A stretch of DNA of 64,000 nt from Undaria pinnatifida (GCA_012845835.1 JABAKD010000007.1:14223342-14287341); one strand, 5' to 3'; shown: positions 25,115 to 38,685, counted from the stretch's first letter. Notes: generated by a model from the letters alone, not told the origin. A program made the numbers and translations.

Positions 25115-25780
25115 TTATGACAACCCGCGGGACTGAGTTTGCTCGGGCACCCGGCACGGATGTGGCGGTCGCCAACGGTGACCGTGTTGCGCGCCATCGT
25201 GGGATCGGAAGGACGCACCTACAATCAGTTTGTGTCCGCAGGCCTCTTGGGAGATCTCACGCTTGATCTTTGCAAGGAACTCTTCCTGCGACGTCGGAGA
25301 TGACTCCTGGTATACGACGTGCAGAGACATGAGCGGAGCGGCCGGACGTGTAACAACGTCTGTAGCCAAGAAGCAAGACGAGTGCAGTATGGCCCGAGCG
25401 GAACATGAGCGTTCGAGTGCGTATGGCTACAAAATCTACCCTATCTATGTACATACTAACCAGATGGCTAAGTTTGAGTGTTCATCTCTACTATTAGGGT
25501 TAGAGTTTACTAGTCACTTTATACATACAACCGTTGCACATGCGCTGCTTGCATAGGCGCATACCAAGTGCCGGGGTATTTGGTTTCATGGGTTGTGTTA
25601 CTGCAGGGTTGGTTTCGCTACGAAGCAACGACATGGACGTTGGTTGTGGAATGTAGATACATACGCCAAACGGTCCTAATCGCCTTTAATGGTAGCTTTT
25701 ATCTCGACACGCAACATGTATGTTGTCTTAGCTACTTTTGAAAGCGTTCATTGTCTTAAAACGACAGAATGATCATCACC

Positions 25781-25826
<46 letters not shown>

Positions 25827-27904
25827 ATACACGCCCTTTCCGTGACAATTGTTGGTCCTAGAGAGAGTTACAAACTCCGTGCTCCCTCACTGTGAGATAG
25901 GGAAAACAAATAACAACAGAAATTTATTAGGTAAATCAAGGTAAACGGTAACCAATTGCAAAAACAACACACACACGAAACAAGCCAGACCATGACTTCT
26001 CACAAAAACGAGAGATACACGAGACACCAAAAGCCGACACGAGTTCTGAAGAAAGTGATGCAGGAAGACTATCGACAGAATGGCTCCAAGGAAAACACCA
26101 TACGTGCTAAAGATGACTGTTGCCCGGGCGAAACAACATCAACAAGAGGCGAGGAAGATACCGGCATAGGGCCAACGGGGAGGGGAAATATAGGAACGAA
26201 GAGAACTAAACGGCAAAGAAAAAGAGCAATACAAGCAAGCAAGACAACCGTGTCGTTTCTGCCGCCTTCGCGCTCCCCCAATTACACTCCTCGAAATCAA
26301 ACAGAAAATAGAACTACGGCTCGCGGGAGGGCCCATGGTCTGGGCAGCAATTATGGTAGCCCACGTTTTGAACTGGTCCTTTGCCGCACCATCTACCATT
26401 TCGTTTGTTCATTCATCTACACACAGCTGTAGTGTACCGGTGTTACGGCTGCCCATGCCCCACCCGCTCTCCCCTTGTCGTCGCCCTTGGCGTCCTCTAT
26501 TTCATGTGGCGTAGCCAGCGTTCCCCCGTCTCGCTCCTGCACCATCTCGTCACCAACCGGCTTTTTGCGTCAACGACCCCCAAGTACCTTTCCCTCACTT
26601 GTTCACTGGCGTTATCAGTAGTTTATTATGCAGCGAGATACACGATATTTCAACGTTGTTTGTCCTACAAATACTATGGTATCGTTCGAAGATCACACAT
26701 ACACGCGGCACGTATTATCTCTCGATGGTTACTTTATACGGTTTCGTCAAGAAAAACCTTGTTCCTTGAATGATAATACTCCGTACACACCTGTGTTTTT
26801 ATCTGCTACTAATAACAATGGCAGTCTTCAAATAGTAGCCGATACTATAACCCTATTGTATACACCCTAGCTAGTTGTAGGTGTACCATAACCCATGCAC
26901 CCCTACTCCTGATACTGCAATTATATCCACAATAGTGGTATACAGCAGGGCCTTCACTGTTGGTTCGACCTCTGTAGCGCGCAACGCAACACGCCTGCGG
27001 CGCGTGTTTTCTGACCCCCAGGCGCGCATTCCCCCCGCAGGGGTCCTGGAGGGCCCCCTGGGAAGGCCCTCGGACGGCCGCGGAGGCGAAACAAAACGAT
27101 AGATGAGCGAAGAAACGCTGGAAAACCAATTAACGAACTGCGTTTAAACGCCTCCCGAACCCGCATCAGAATATATACCAGGATGCCTTGGGATATCTTG
27201 CAGCAGAAACGAGCTGATCACGCTTACGCTCCTGGAGTCCGGACTGCCTTTGCGCCAGCTTTTCGCTGCACCCAGGGCAATCGATAAACATCTAACATAT
27301 GAAAACAAAAATTGCCATTCGAAATTCGCCATGGCCGGTGATCGGTGACTTTCCAACATCCCAGTCACTGTGTCGTCCCCACATTATGGCTCGAGTAACA
27401 CATCAGCACATCAGCACATCAGCACATCAGCAGCATACAAGGGTAGTCCCGAGGGTAGGCCAGCAGTATAGCCGGAGACGCCATACTAGTAGGATATGCC
27501 CAAAACAGAATGCACTCCCCCCTCCCTGGACCTTTCTTTTTGCTGCAAGAAATATCTACCTGATCGGTAAAACCGTACACGCTCTCGGAACTGCAGGGTC
27601 CACAACAGATATACGGTCTTCATACTGCGGTCATGGATGAGGCGATCACAACCCCTCCTTACAGTTCCCGAGGTTGTTGTTCCAATTTCCACTCCGCCAC
27701 TAGAGTTACATGTATGTAGTAGGTTGCTGTCGTTACCGCATGATATCACACATCACACTATTACCGTACAGTAACCAAAAAAAATTAAAGTCACCCCGAC
27801 GGAGGCAGGGCGCGTGGAGGCGGTACGCAGGTGGGGGGAATCAAGGTACTACGTTAATACTAGAATGGTAAGTACAAGCACATCCAGCATTTCATTGAAA
27901 TCCG
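25115..27904. other. Intergenic stretch without a recognised gene
   Basis: Contains a CAT/ATC microsatellite at 25772-25826 and an 8-bp CACATCAG tandem (four units) at 27399-27430. The 158-residue plus frame at 25956-26432 is basic and polar (KRTKRQRKR), with no domain and an opposing minus frame. The upstream part (25115-25370) may be leader sequence of the transposase remnant. Confidence 0.45.
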
Positions 27905-28215
27905 GTCGCCCCGGTGGCGCATCTGGTTATTTATCCTCGAGCCTGGTATAGGTCAGTTTCGTGACTTCGAGCCCCGCCGAGCGCACATTCGTGTGAGCTC
28001 GATGGGAAATATTCTTGTGCACAAATTGACTTACATACAGCTCGAGAGCGGGAGATAGCAACTCTTGATAAAAATCGACGATAATTAAGATTGCTGAGCC
28101 TTATGCGCGATAAGAATTGAAGGCAAGAACCGGGGGGGAGAAGGGACGACATCTATGACCACGGCTTGTCCAGAAGCTGGATGAAGTAGAAGTGTGAAAA
28201 AGAATAAAAAAGGTT
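27905..28215 (+). mobile_element. tRNA-derived SINE, copy 1
   Basis: The tRNA-like head CCCCGGTGGCGCATCTGGTT carries an A-box, and GTGACTTCGAGCCCCG carries a B-box, with CCTCGAGCCTGGTATAGGTC between them. The body has GCGGGAGATAGCAACTC and TCGACGAT, then an A-rich end. Related copies lie at 55176-55490 and 55999-56200. Confidence 0.65.
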
Positions 28216-28290
28216 GCTATATTGATAGTTGGTAGATAGGTGGATGGGATATTACTATGGTCTTTGTGTTGAATTGAGTACTTTGCTTAC

Positions 28291-28566
28291 ACCCACGGTA
28301 GGGGTTTAGTCATCCAACGGTAGGGGTTGCAGTTTTTGGATTAATTAATAATACACCAGTCCGATTGTGCTCCTCAAGTGAGGAACTGTCGTTTAGCCAT
28401 TGGTCGAGTCATTCCACGGGTACATATGCGTTTAGGATTTGGGCATACTATGTAGAAACTTGGTCGGGTAGTGCGAATGAATGCCATCGAAATTCGTTTT
28501 CTGGTGGGATACTGAGCTCGTGTGAGGACCTCAGGGAATGATGCTGCACCCCTATATACCGTGGGT
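28291..28566. mobile_element. MITE with CCCACGGTAGGG termini, copy near 28.4 kb
   Basis: Left end ACCCACGGTAGGGG (a second ACGGTAGGGGTTGCAG lies 24 bp inside). The right end in reverse complement reads ACCCACGGTATATAGGGG. The centre shares GCATTCnTTCGCAC with the copies at 790 and 1580, in inverted orientation. 28570-28865 holds nothing recognised. Confidence 0.5.
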
Positions 28567-28867
28567 TGGGGTTAGGCTACCGTGCCTCCCCCACTGCCCT
28601 GCCAAAATCAAAATCAATAGGAGTTCTAAACACTACCAGTAGTTAGTGCTGTACAGGTGATGTAGTCCTCTATCATTCAATCCGTCCATGCACTACCTCC
28701 AACGTATTTACGATAGATACAGTCTTCCACCTCCAATTGCCGGCCACATTCTGCGCCCCCCCTATCATCTCCTAATATCTAACAACACGCGTGCGGCGAT
28801 CTCTTTTTCATTTATCCGACCGAAAAAGAAATATACCCCCCCCCTTACTTATCCCGCCACACTGTTA

Positions 28868-29158
28868 AGGTATTAGTGGGGGTATTAGTCCGTTTGACCA
28901 CTTGCAAAAGGTTAACCAATAGCTTACCCAAACTAAGCCTTATAACACTCTCCCCCCCGTTGAGCGGGAGAGCAGGTCGGCCGGATATACGGACGGACCT
29001 GTCCTTGATCCAAGTCGTTCCATTCTCTTGTGGGTACCAGGGAGAGTGTCTTCTAAGTTCGACATGGGGAAGATCTGAAAAATATATTGTTGTGGATGGT
29101 GGGAATCGAACCCACGACCCACAAAATCCATGGTCTGTCGACGACGCCAATTGTTAGG
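28868..29158 (-). mobile_element. tRNA-derived SINE (second family), minus strand
   Basis: On the minus strand, a tRNA-like head with TGGCGTCGTCGAC (A-box-like) and a perfect T-arm GTGGG-TTCGATT-CCCAC (29099-29115), followed by CATCCACAACAA. The body ends in the segment shared with 29160-29245. The translated NRTHDP phrase is a familiar by-product of such heads and not a protein signature. Confidence 0.62.
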
Positions 29159-29245
29159 GTTGTTAGTGGGGTATTAGTCTGTTTGACCACTTGCAAAAGG
29201 TTAACCAATAGCTTACCCAAACCAAGCCTTAAAAAAACACCCCGC
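29158..29245 (-). mobile_element. Truncated SINE of the second family
   Basis: Repeats the 3' part of the neighbouring copy almost exactly: GTTTGACCACTTGCAAAAGG and TTAACCAATAGCTTACCCAA. It lies directly against the head of the full copy, as if one SINE inserted into or beside the tail of another. Confidence 0.6.
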
Positions 29246-31460
29246 TGCCACCCCGCTCCCAACCTCCCGCCCTCCTCACACCGTTCATACGATCAAATAT
29301 AAACTAAACAGGTGTGTTCCAGGGCCGTCATAGTTGTGCACAGCAAAAACAAAAATTATAGCTTCCGTGCACAGGTTGGTTGACACCACCCGGTTGAACC
29401 TTTTACAAGATAATTCAAAAGGGAGTTGCCAACAAAAACCCCCTCAATGAGGACACACACCCAATAATACGCGCGATCGATCGGTGAATCAAGCAGCCTG
29501 CAAGGGGGAGATCAAACAAAATCTCAGATGACATGGCTTTAGAGTATTATTCATATACGGAGTATTATATAACATGTACTGAGTACTGCATGGTACACAA
29601 ACTGCGCAGGGCAGTGGACCCAATATTGCCAGATGCGTCACGTCTCGGTGTTACGTCCTGGTGGCCATTTAACCTGTTGGGGGGATGTCCCTGCCCGCTT
29701 GGGGGCAGAGGGTAGTCTTCGTACCGAAGTGAAGTTTTCGGCCCACGGCATGGGTTGGGATGATCAACGGGCCATTTGTCATAGTCCACATCCTCGCACT
29801 CTCTCACAAACGGTAGTAGTAGGCCTGTTTGTCGCTGGAGGGTCTTGAAAGGCCGCCCGAGAAAATGGCCCTCACTGCGGAATAAGCGACCTCGATGCCC
29901 ATCGTAGTGACACAAGCTGACGTGAACCTTCAAGAGTTTTTCACGGTGACTGCCGTGAGATGATTGGGGGGGGAGGGGCATTTAACCCAGAAATTTCTGA
30001 CGTCCGGGTTGCCATGCGATGCGTCGGGAGATATCACTTGTCGAATGGTAGGGTGAGTGATCGCGCTAAAGGTTTCTTCAGGTTAGGGTTACGACCTCCT
30101 AAGAAGCGCGCCCCGCGTCGCCAATATATTCACATCGTGGGTGTGGAAAGCGCGGCAGTATGATTCACTCACCGCACCTCATTCGAACTATTTGTTCGGT
30201 AGTTCTCCTTTTTGTTTAGCTTCATTACCATCTTCCTAAGATCTATTGTGCTATTGCGTTAAAATTTACGGTATTTCTGCCGTCGTAGATCGGGCCGAAG
30301 TGGGGCGATTGGGCTCAACCTATTTTGTGCCCCCTTACTCAAAGCACGATTTTGTTGTTGTTGTTGTTGTTGCTGTTGTTGTTGCTGTTGTTGTTGTTGT
30401 TGTTGTTGTTGTTGCAGTTGTTGTTGTTGTTGTTGTTATTGTTGTTGGTGGTGTTGTTGTTGTTCGTCACGTTTGTTTGCCAAGTTGAAGGTAGTTTGAA
30501 GATCGCGGAGATGATATATTTCCGAATTTCTAGTCCAGGTGCTTTTTGATGATACCCTTTCAAAATATTTTGAGTATATGAGGTAAACACAGTGTAACAT
30601 TCTGTCGTGGATGAAGTTCGTACGGTGGTTAGAATCAATGGAAACTTTCTACTCCATTCCCTTGCTTGTTCGCAACAAATCAACGAGACACCCCGCCGCG
30701 GTTCAGCTTCCGAGCGAAACAAACAGTACAGAGTATAGGTCGAAGTGTGCACTTACGTCGTACCCCCCTCCGTTAACATTGCATACAAACCTTTACCCTC
30801 GCGCTACTCGCCCCCTTAGAAGAAAGATTGCATGTATGTGTTGGAGGAAGAGAAATTGAGATCGATTACGTGTATGTGCGTAATAACCAAGTCGTAGTCG
30901 ATGTCACCGCCGCCGGTATTACGAAAAATCAATGTACATGGGATTATTGCGTCGATTACTGTTACATGAGGGTCTGTGTGGTTCTACGGTTTGATTATCA
31001 CTTCCATCTTCAACACATTCCCCATACATATATATACTACGTACCACCACACTAGTAAAGTCCCCGCTGAATATTCGTCTCTCGTATTACCCACCACTAC
31101 CCAACCGTCGCAAGAACAACGGAAATGAGTATGCTCATCATCGTGGAGAATATCGCGTGACTACGTGTTGCGTCCTATGCCGTCACTGATATATATGTAT
31201 ACTACTAATACGTACCTCTTTGTTCCGCGCAGAATCCACTGAACCCCCCTATACCCAGTCTGTCGTGAAACTTCACATTTCAGGTTGGGTGCATATCTCG
31301 TACTTGTGGACAGATAGAAAACAAACATATGCCACCTGTCCACACACCCTCCAACCTGTAGCACACGATCGTTTTTCCCCGGTTGCCTTGGTTCGCGCAC
31401 AAGCAAGGCATCGTCACACCCGACGCCTCACCGCCCCGCAGCAGCAACTCCAAAGCATTC
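29246..31460. other. Sequence upstream of the fucosyltransferase gene
   Basis: Contains an impure GTT microsatellite at 30352-30464. The promoter of the downstream gene should lie in the last few hundred bases, but no TATA box or other element can be placed with confidence. Open frames on both strands through the GTT tract are poly-Val, poly-Leu or poly-Asn shadows. A 5' untranslated exon could lie here. Confidence 0.4.
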
Positions 31461-31704
31461 ATGTACGGGATCGGTGGATCAGTCCGAGGAATGTTGCGGG
31501 GGGGGAGCGTTCTTCTAGTGCTTATTCTGTGGATCGGAGGCGGTTCTACTAGTGCAGCGGCGAACCCGACGGAGGAAATATCGGAGAAGCCTAAGACGTT
31601 TTCGCCGCAGTGGCTAGATGAGTACCACGAAGGGAACCTCGGGTGCGTGATGGGCAGGGGCAGCTACACCTGGAGACCATGCGGCTTCGGGAGCAACATT
31701 AACA
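31461..31704 (+). CDS. Exon 1 of GT23 fucosyltransferase (residues 1-82 start)
   Basis: Encodes the N-terminus: two basic residues around position 9-13, a hydrophobic stretch SVLLVLILWIGGG (16-28) fitting a type II signal anchor, an Ala/Pro/Glu stem, then GNLGCVMGRGSYTWRPCGFG (59-78). The exon ends one base into a codon at the donor A|GTGAGA. The reading frame is open upstream to at least 31383 without an ATG, so 31461 is the preferred start. CGFGSNIN corresponds to the Cys/Gly-rich segment that precedes the first Rossmann-like region in FUT8-type enzymes (CGYGCQLH in human FUT8). Confidence 0.75.
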
Positions 31705-34700
31705 GTGAGAAGTTGTGAATACTGATAACCGTAATGTTCAAGGCAGTAGAGTTGCAATGGCTTCACATCTGGCACCTTGTCCTATAGCCACAGACAGCCA
31801 ACGCTACGGGCCGGCGGGTACCGCCATCGGCCTCTACAATGAGTATCTAGTTATGCCTCTGGTTGCCCATTTCATCCATGCACAATGAACTTAAGCATGC
31901 CTTGATCCCACAGCGTAACAAAAGCTTTCACGGTCGATGCGGGTCGTCGATTTGATACCATACCTCAAAAAGCAGTTGACGACACCAACAAGTCCCAGCC
32001 GCCGTAATAAGGCGTCATGAACGTGAACCTGCCCCGCATAGACGATGTGTAAAATACCTGTGATCAACCACTCTCTTATATCTTCGAAACGCGTACCTTA
32101 AGCCACAACGTCAACGTCTAACCAGAGAAATATTTGGAGTCGCGTCGGTAGGGTGCTTGATCAATTACAGTGTCGTATCGTGCAAGGCAACGCTCTACAT
32201 TTAGCTGGTCCATCTGTAGCAAATCACGCGCACGAGATAACGACCATGCGCTGGGTGTCTTTTCTAGTCACAAGTCCGCAGGGCCTGCACGATGCGGTAG
32301 GTCCGTATATACGCCCGAGCCAGTAAGATTATAAAGATGCAGAGAAGCACATCGTTTGAGGGTAAACATACTTACGTGAGAGTGGCAGCACTTGGCATTT
32401 ATGTGACGTTTCACTCTTCAGATAAACTAGGCGCTGCGCTTTTTTTGGCGTGCAAACAACATGTAAAAGCTGAAGTATACCTTCCCATCGATCGTCCCCA
32501 GGACTTTATGTATGACATTGTGGCTACCCCTTCCTGCTCGGTACCCTGCTGATACAGACCCCTGTGTTCCGGCTTCATGCCGATAGGAGAGAGTTAACCT
32601 TCACGTCAAGCTTTACTCCCTTCTCGATGACCACTCCGACCGAAAACACACTCGTTCCCAGACTGGGAACAATCAGCACCTTCTTAGTCGGGTCGATATC
32701 AATTCACCTCGTTAGTTCCGTGCACAAAATGTGAAAGTACGTACTGTCCTGGCGGTAACTAGGCCCCACGGCCCTTTGCCATGCATACAACAATTGATCT
32801 TGATTAGAAAATGTAGGAGATGTTTTGATTCGCTGGTTGCCGTTTGATGTGATGATGCTGTGCCGATTTTATGGTGTAGTTTGTGAGCTATTCGCTTTCA
32901 ATTTCCAGCATTGCTGGGAAGGCGGGAAGCGTCTCCGTTTATTCCTGCACTAACTGCTGTTTTAGCGGGAACCACCTCATCCTGCCTCGGAATTTCGTGT
33001 TCTTCCTGCACGGGCGCATGATTGGAAGGTAACCGAACATTTTTGCCGCCATCAACAAGACCAAGACTCTGTATATTCGCTTTTCGCGTAAATGCCTGAA
33101 CTTGGGTGCAACACGCATGGGGAATAGATTTAAGGTGGGAACTGGCCTGTGTAGCACGAACGTGGTACGTGCCATCATTTTTTTGCTGCGATCGGTAAAG
33201 AGGGTAGTATTGCCAGTCGTGTTTAGTGCAAGTTCCCACAGAAACTGCACTTACTGCGGCAGTTCTGTCCGTCATTGCAGGCACGTCCTAGTCCTCCTCG
33301 ACGAGAATTTTTGTTACGGCGGCCTCTTCGCGTCCATCGCCTGCTCCACCTGTGTAGCTAACTTCTTAATTAATGTTCATGTTAGGGTTCGTCGACATGC
33401 ACCCGTGGTCGTTGACATTTGCCCTTCTGGAGCCATGGATTTTCTACATTACTGTTTCCACAACGTCCTCTTCCTTGACCTTAACTATTGTTTCCTCGAC
33501 GGTTACGGAATCCCTCGTTGGCGGCTGTAGTCAGCGCTCCTTCGTGACTGCCTTCGCTATTTTCGCTGCTTCCCGTGGCTCCGGCATCAGAGTTTTATCG
33601 CGGGTTGGCATAGCATCATAAGGGGTTCCACCAGCTGCTATGTCTCCAACCGTGGAGGCGCGGTTGCATCGCCCTGCCTTCCACAGAGTGTCACTGGTTT
33701 CCATTATTCGAATATGCCCTTAAGGGCGTCTGAGGGGATGCCTTGGCCACGATCGAGGTATCCAACGCGGTGCTGAATTCCACGCTCATCACGGAGCCCA
33801 TAGATGGACACCGACTTCGAAAAAAGAACATCGACCAAGGTTTTCAGACGGAGAGGAAATGCCCTGCTGGTATGTCGAAGGCGGGTGTGGTCATGGTATC
33901 TATTGACGCAGCTGGATAATTGCTCCGGCAATACCCTTCTCTATATGTCGCTGCCCCCATAAAATGTCTTCTTCTCCGGGGTGTCAGCCACTGCGTTATC
34001 TCGCTTCGTCGGCTGGAACGCCGCTTGCGTCGAGGACTTGCTGCTCTACTAGCTTCCAGCTTCAGTTGTGTGCATGCCACTCGTGCCTAAGCGGCCGCCC
34101 GGGGCGTTCCGGCGGCGGGACAAGTCTTGCGATAGAGACTGAACTGAGCTTAAGCCGGCAACGGACGCCTCGTTGAGCGTGAAGAAATCTCCCAATGACA
34201 ACCAATTAAGCTAAGACTAGCCCGGAACGTTTCCGTCTCCAGCCTCTGATGTGATTCCCTTTCCAATTGGGCCGTCACTGGTTCCAGGTTCAAGGATGAA
34301 TGCTCCGGCGAACCCCCCGAAGGCAGACCACCAGCAGCCGTCTCGCTATGGAGTCTATGGAGCGAGTCGTAAGTTCGCGAGGATGGTTGATCGAGCGAGC
34401 CCGTAGGACGTCCAACGCCTGCAGGCTGCTGTACGGAAACGTCTCCCCGGCCCGAGGCGGCAGACCTCGACCGTGACGGGTTGTCCGAGTCATAGCCACC
34501 TCGAAGGGAGCGCAGAACACCGCAACCTGCGTTACAACCCTTTTTAGTCGTCCAAGGAAACCACTTAAGCAGTCCATCGAAGGATGGGGGGCAATAGGGC
34601 ATGGAACAAAGAGAGGGTACGACGCATCAAGGAAATATGGGGCAAAGAATAAGCAGCGGTGCCCCTGCTAGATATCAGTAAAGAAAGGTGTGTTTCCACA

Positions 34701-37700
34701 AACTGCGAGTTAGAGGATATCACCCACGTAAACAAGCTGTATATAAGACGGCATTTACTAATAGAATGGAACCGCGCAGACATCAGTAGGGTGTAATATC
34801 AGCAGTCGTACAAACAGAATGGTGTAAGGTAAGCGCCGCACTAACCCCAGCAAATCGGGAACGCAACATCCACACCAACCGCACTATAACAGCCAGCATC
34901 TACAACCTGAGTGTAAGGGACAGCACGTACACCCATCGAGGTATAATCACAGCTAAAGGAGTGGTATCAAACCTAATACCGCTGCAAATATCAGCACACA
35001 CCGCAATCGCCGTGAAAAGGGAGACAGCGTCCACACCAGCCGCATTATACCGGGCGAAATCATCTCTAGCGGCACCGTGAATGACCGCGGCGCACATACA
35101 CCAATCGTACCATAAAAGGAAGACAGCGTCCATACAAACCACGCTGTAACGGGGGAAAACTGCTTTAGCGGCAGCGTAAAAGGAAAAACACATACCAACC
35201 GCAGACAACGGCAGAAATTGGGGCAGAATCCAGCCAAGCAGCGCTACAAGGACAGCACACACACCAGCCGCATTACAGCCGCAGATATCTGGGCGAGGTC
35301 AATCCTAACAGAACCGGAAAGCGCAGCAATCTCGTTGGTGATACCCATACAACCACGGTGATAGTATCTGCGGTCCACAGTAGCAGCAAGACAAGGCCGT
35401 CCCCAATACTAATAACACGAAAAAAATATGTCTTTAATAAATTCAGCTTTCGATAATTTCCTGTACGCGGCACGAGAGTTAGAACCGTGGTTTACTAAAA
35501 CGTTCAATACTCGACGAGTGCGTGAAAAGCGTGCCATGTACCGCAGCTCGTATACCCTCCGAGAATGGTGCGCGTGCAACGGGGGGCTTCAGACGAGCAA
35601 TAAGGTTGCTTAAACATCAGGGGGGGGCGCCGGAGACTGGTGCGTGGTCGGACGTATCAGACCGGTCGACCGGAGGGCACATATTTCAACTGCAGGTGCT
35701 TCGACGGGCGTGTGCCTTAGAGCGGATATCTGCAGTTATTTCATGGAAATGACTCTTTACCCTAAATACGAGTGACATCCTGCTATTCTGCTTGATGTTC
35801 GGAATAATGTATCCACCATGGGGCGTGAGCCATAGTGCGAGTACGCATTGAGCAGCTGAATGAGCTGGAAACACATGGCAAACGAAAGCAAACGGCCATG
35901 GACAATCGCCTGTATGTTGGACGTAAGCGCAGAACGGAGCGATCACAGCTTATTCTTTCCCCCGCTGGTAACCCAACATCGTTCTCGCGAAGATCGGCCT
36001 GGTTCTATCTGCAACCGTGCAGAAGATCGCATGTAGTACTCGACGCATGGGGTTTCTCCGTTTCAAAACCCCGATCCAGATCAAATGCGCACGCGGAAGC
36101 GACGACCTGGTCAAACAGAGCTCAGCAGAAACCAGAGGAGAGCTGACTGCACATCAGACAATGCTCCGAATAGGCCCGGAGATGCAAGGTACAGTGGCGG
36201 TCTAGAGGTGCACAGCAGAGCTATGCACGAAAGCTGGCGAAGTGCGGGGAAAGAAGTCTTGCGTTTCGAAGAGCATCGCCCCGAGATGAAGTGTGCCTGG
36301 CTGGATGAAGGTCAACAAGCCGTCTTGAGTCTCGAGTAGTATCGTTCCGCGCCTTCTGCGTGAAGTCCGAGCGTATCGTCCATGTACAACGTGCACGGTG
36401 GCCAACTGACGGCCTCGCTGCGTCATTTTACTAGCGGTCAACAGTGGACAAAGGACCCAATCCGACCCACTTCGTTGAGACGCCATCGGAGGGAAGCGAG
36501 GGCAGACTCGAGGGGAACCAACACTACCACACATTAAACGGGGTTCGAGCGTATAGGAGAAATTTCGCGAAATTGGACTGTCACTAGACCAATATGCCAT
36601 TCATTAGGTTGCCGGGTGGAGCGCAAAGCATCCCTAAGGGTGTGCCTATGAAGCATGTGTGATCGGTGTTACTCTCTTCATTCGCTCGTACATACACAGG
36701 AGAAAGCAGCTTGATATTTCTATCTGAGTCGTGACAATACATAACCGATGTGGCCGTCCGCACCTTCTGATGATTTTCCCGAGTACAAACCACCATCTTA
36801 ACAACACAAAAACCGAACAATTGCCCATTATTGAAGCAACTGCCTTCCCTCCAACATGGTACCATCATCCTCAATACATCCCCCAACTATTACCTTTGCT
36901 GTCAATTTCTGCCATAACAACCAGACCTGCTAAATGCGTGGGTGTACGCCATCGCCGCGGAAGGGTGGAGCGACCTCGCCGTCATATTCAACAGAAACTT
37001 TCTTTATGACGTGGACTGCTCCCACGAGAGCGGGGGGGTGGCGTCCCGTGGATGGAGCTGCGTTTTCAGCAGCATGCCGCACCTGTGTCTTTTCGATACA
37101 CCTGAGGTCAGTTGCGCAATAATATCAGTCCCCCGTTCGTAGAATTTGACCCTCGGAAGTAGACGTGTGTAATAGGCTGTTTTCCGTGTTTATTGTACTG
37201 GTGTGTACTACTGGTGTGTACTGGTGTATACTACTGGTGTGTACTGGTGTGGACTGGTGTGTACTGGTGTGTAGTGGTGTGTACTGGTGGTGGTGACGCA
37301 CCTGCTACGATAGAGGTGCATCAACCATTGTTGGTTTTTCTGAGGTTCCTCAATTTCAGAGCTGAAGACATGATCTTCCTCCCAAACACTGATGCGGTGA
37401 AAAATATAACTGGCATCGCATGAAACGTCTCATGGCTGACGTATACAACGAACACCACGAAGAAAAATTCCTTGCTTGCGACGATTTTGGGTCAAGGAGC
37501 GCCAACCTTCAGAAATCATTTCTGAAAAAAGTCCTACCTCTATTTTAGCAGATAGATGCCTGATCAAACAGTACAAAGGGTGTTGATTTATCGTTATTCG
37601 TTGCGTGATATATATTGTCTCCCTTATTTCTTTCTCACAGATTCAGGTGTCAGCTGGCCCTATTACTATGAGGTTTCTGCCGCCGACAGCAAACTTGATG

Positions 37701-38685
37701 ACCGTTCTAATTGGTCGTTTTGTCGTTACGTGAGGCTTTCTGAAATGGTTGGTATATTTACTTTTTTCTTGAATCAAGGTACCAGTTATATATAATAGTG
37801 AGTGCAGCAGACAGTATGCGTATAAATGTAGCTTGCAAATATATATTATAAAAATTAAAATACACTCCAGCTGTGAGATCGAAGATTTCGTCGAAACTCA
37901 TCTTTTCAAGCTGTGTGTGATACTCCGATCGCGCGCATTACGAGTTGTGTGTCCTCATTAAGGATATAGGTCGGCGACTCCCCTTACAACTACAGTGTAG
38001 CTATCAGGGCCAACAGGATGATTTTAGTCAGTCTGTGCGCGGAAACCATAAAACCCGTTTCTGAGGGGGACAAAATCTGACAGCTGTGAAGGGAAAGGGG
38101 GGCCTGGTTTTGATCAAAAGCGAGCGGGTTTGGAGGGGGGCGGGGGGGGGGGGGGGAAAGGGGAAATTTGTTCGTGTAAGCTATAAATCCTTTCGAGGGG
38201 ATAAATCTGACGGTTTTGGCACCAGTATATTATTGGGGGCGGGGGGGGGGGTTGGGGGGGTTGGGGCGGGGGGGGGGGGGGGGGCAGCTCAATATGTGCC
38301 TGGAAACTATACAATATTTTGAGGGGATACTTGTGACATTTTTGGAAATAATACATCAGTGTATCATGTATATCCTGGGGTAATTCGTACAATCAGTGAG
38401 TAAAGAGAGGGTGGAGTGTTCGAGGGGGTAGGGTTGGGATGGGTTGGGGGGGGGAGGGTGGGGGGTGGGGGCGGGGGGGGGGGGGGGGACGGCTTTAGGT
38501 GAGGGGTTTGTTATACGTGTGGTGCTAGGTCTAGGCGAAGGTGCGGGTGATGGGGAAGAAGGGGGCGTTCGAGGCGGGGGGGGGGGGACAGCTTTAGGTG
38601 AGGGGTTTGTTATACGTGTGGTGCTAGGTCTAGGCGAAGGTGCGGGTGATGGGGAGAAGGGGGCGTTCGAGGCGGGGGGGGGGAG

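Noticed and set aside
25956-26432. 158-residue basic open frame
   Set aside because: Polar, low-information sequence with no domain, no clear promoter or splice context, and opposing open frames.
29094-29135. Possible functional tRNA gene on the minus strand
   Set aside because: The T-arm is perfect, but the anticodon arm has no proper U33 loop and the acceptor 5' side is missing; the body is repeated next door, so it is a SINE head.
30246-30752. Poly-Val, poly-Leu and poly-Asn frames
   Set aside because: All are readings of one GTT microsatellite on both strands.
33102-34602. Decayed retroelement or gene in intron 1 on the minus strand
   Set aside because: Several frames look protein-like in short pieces, but I could not match any ordered motif set, so no call is made.
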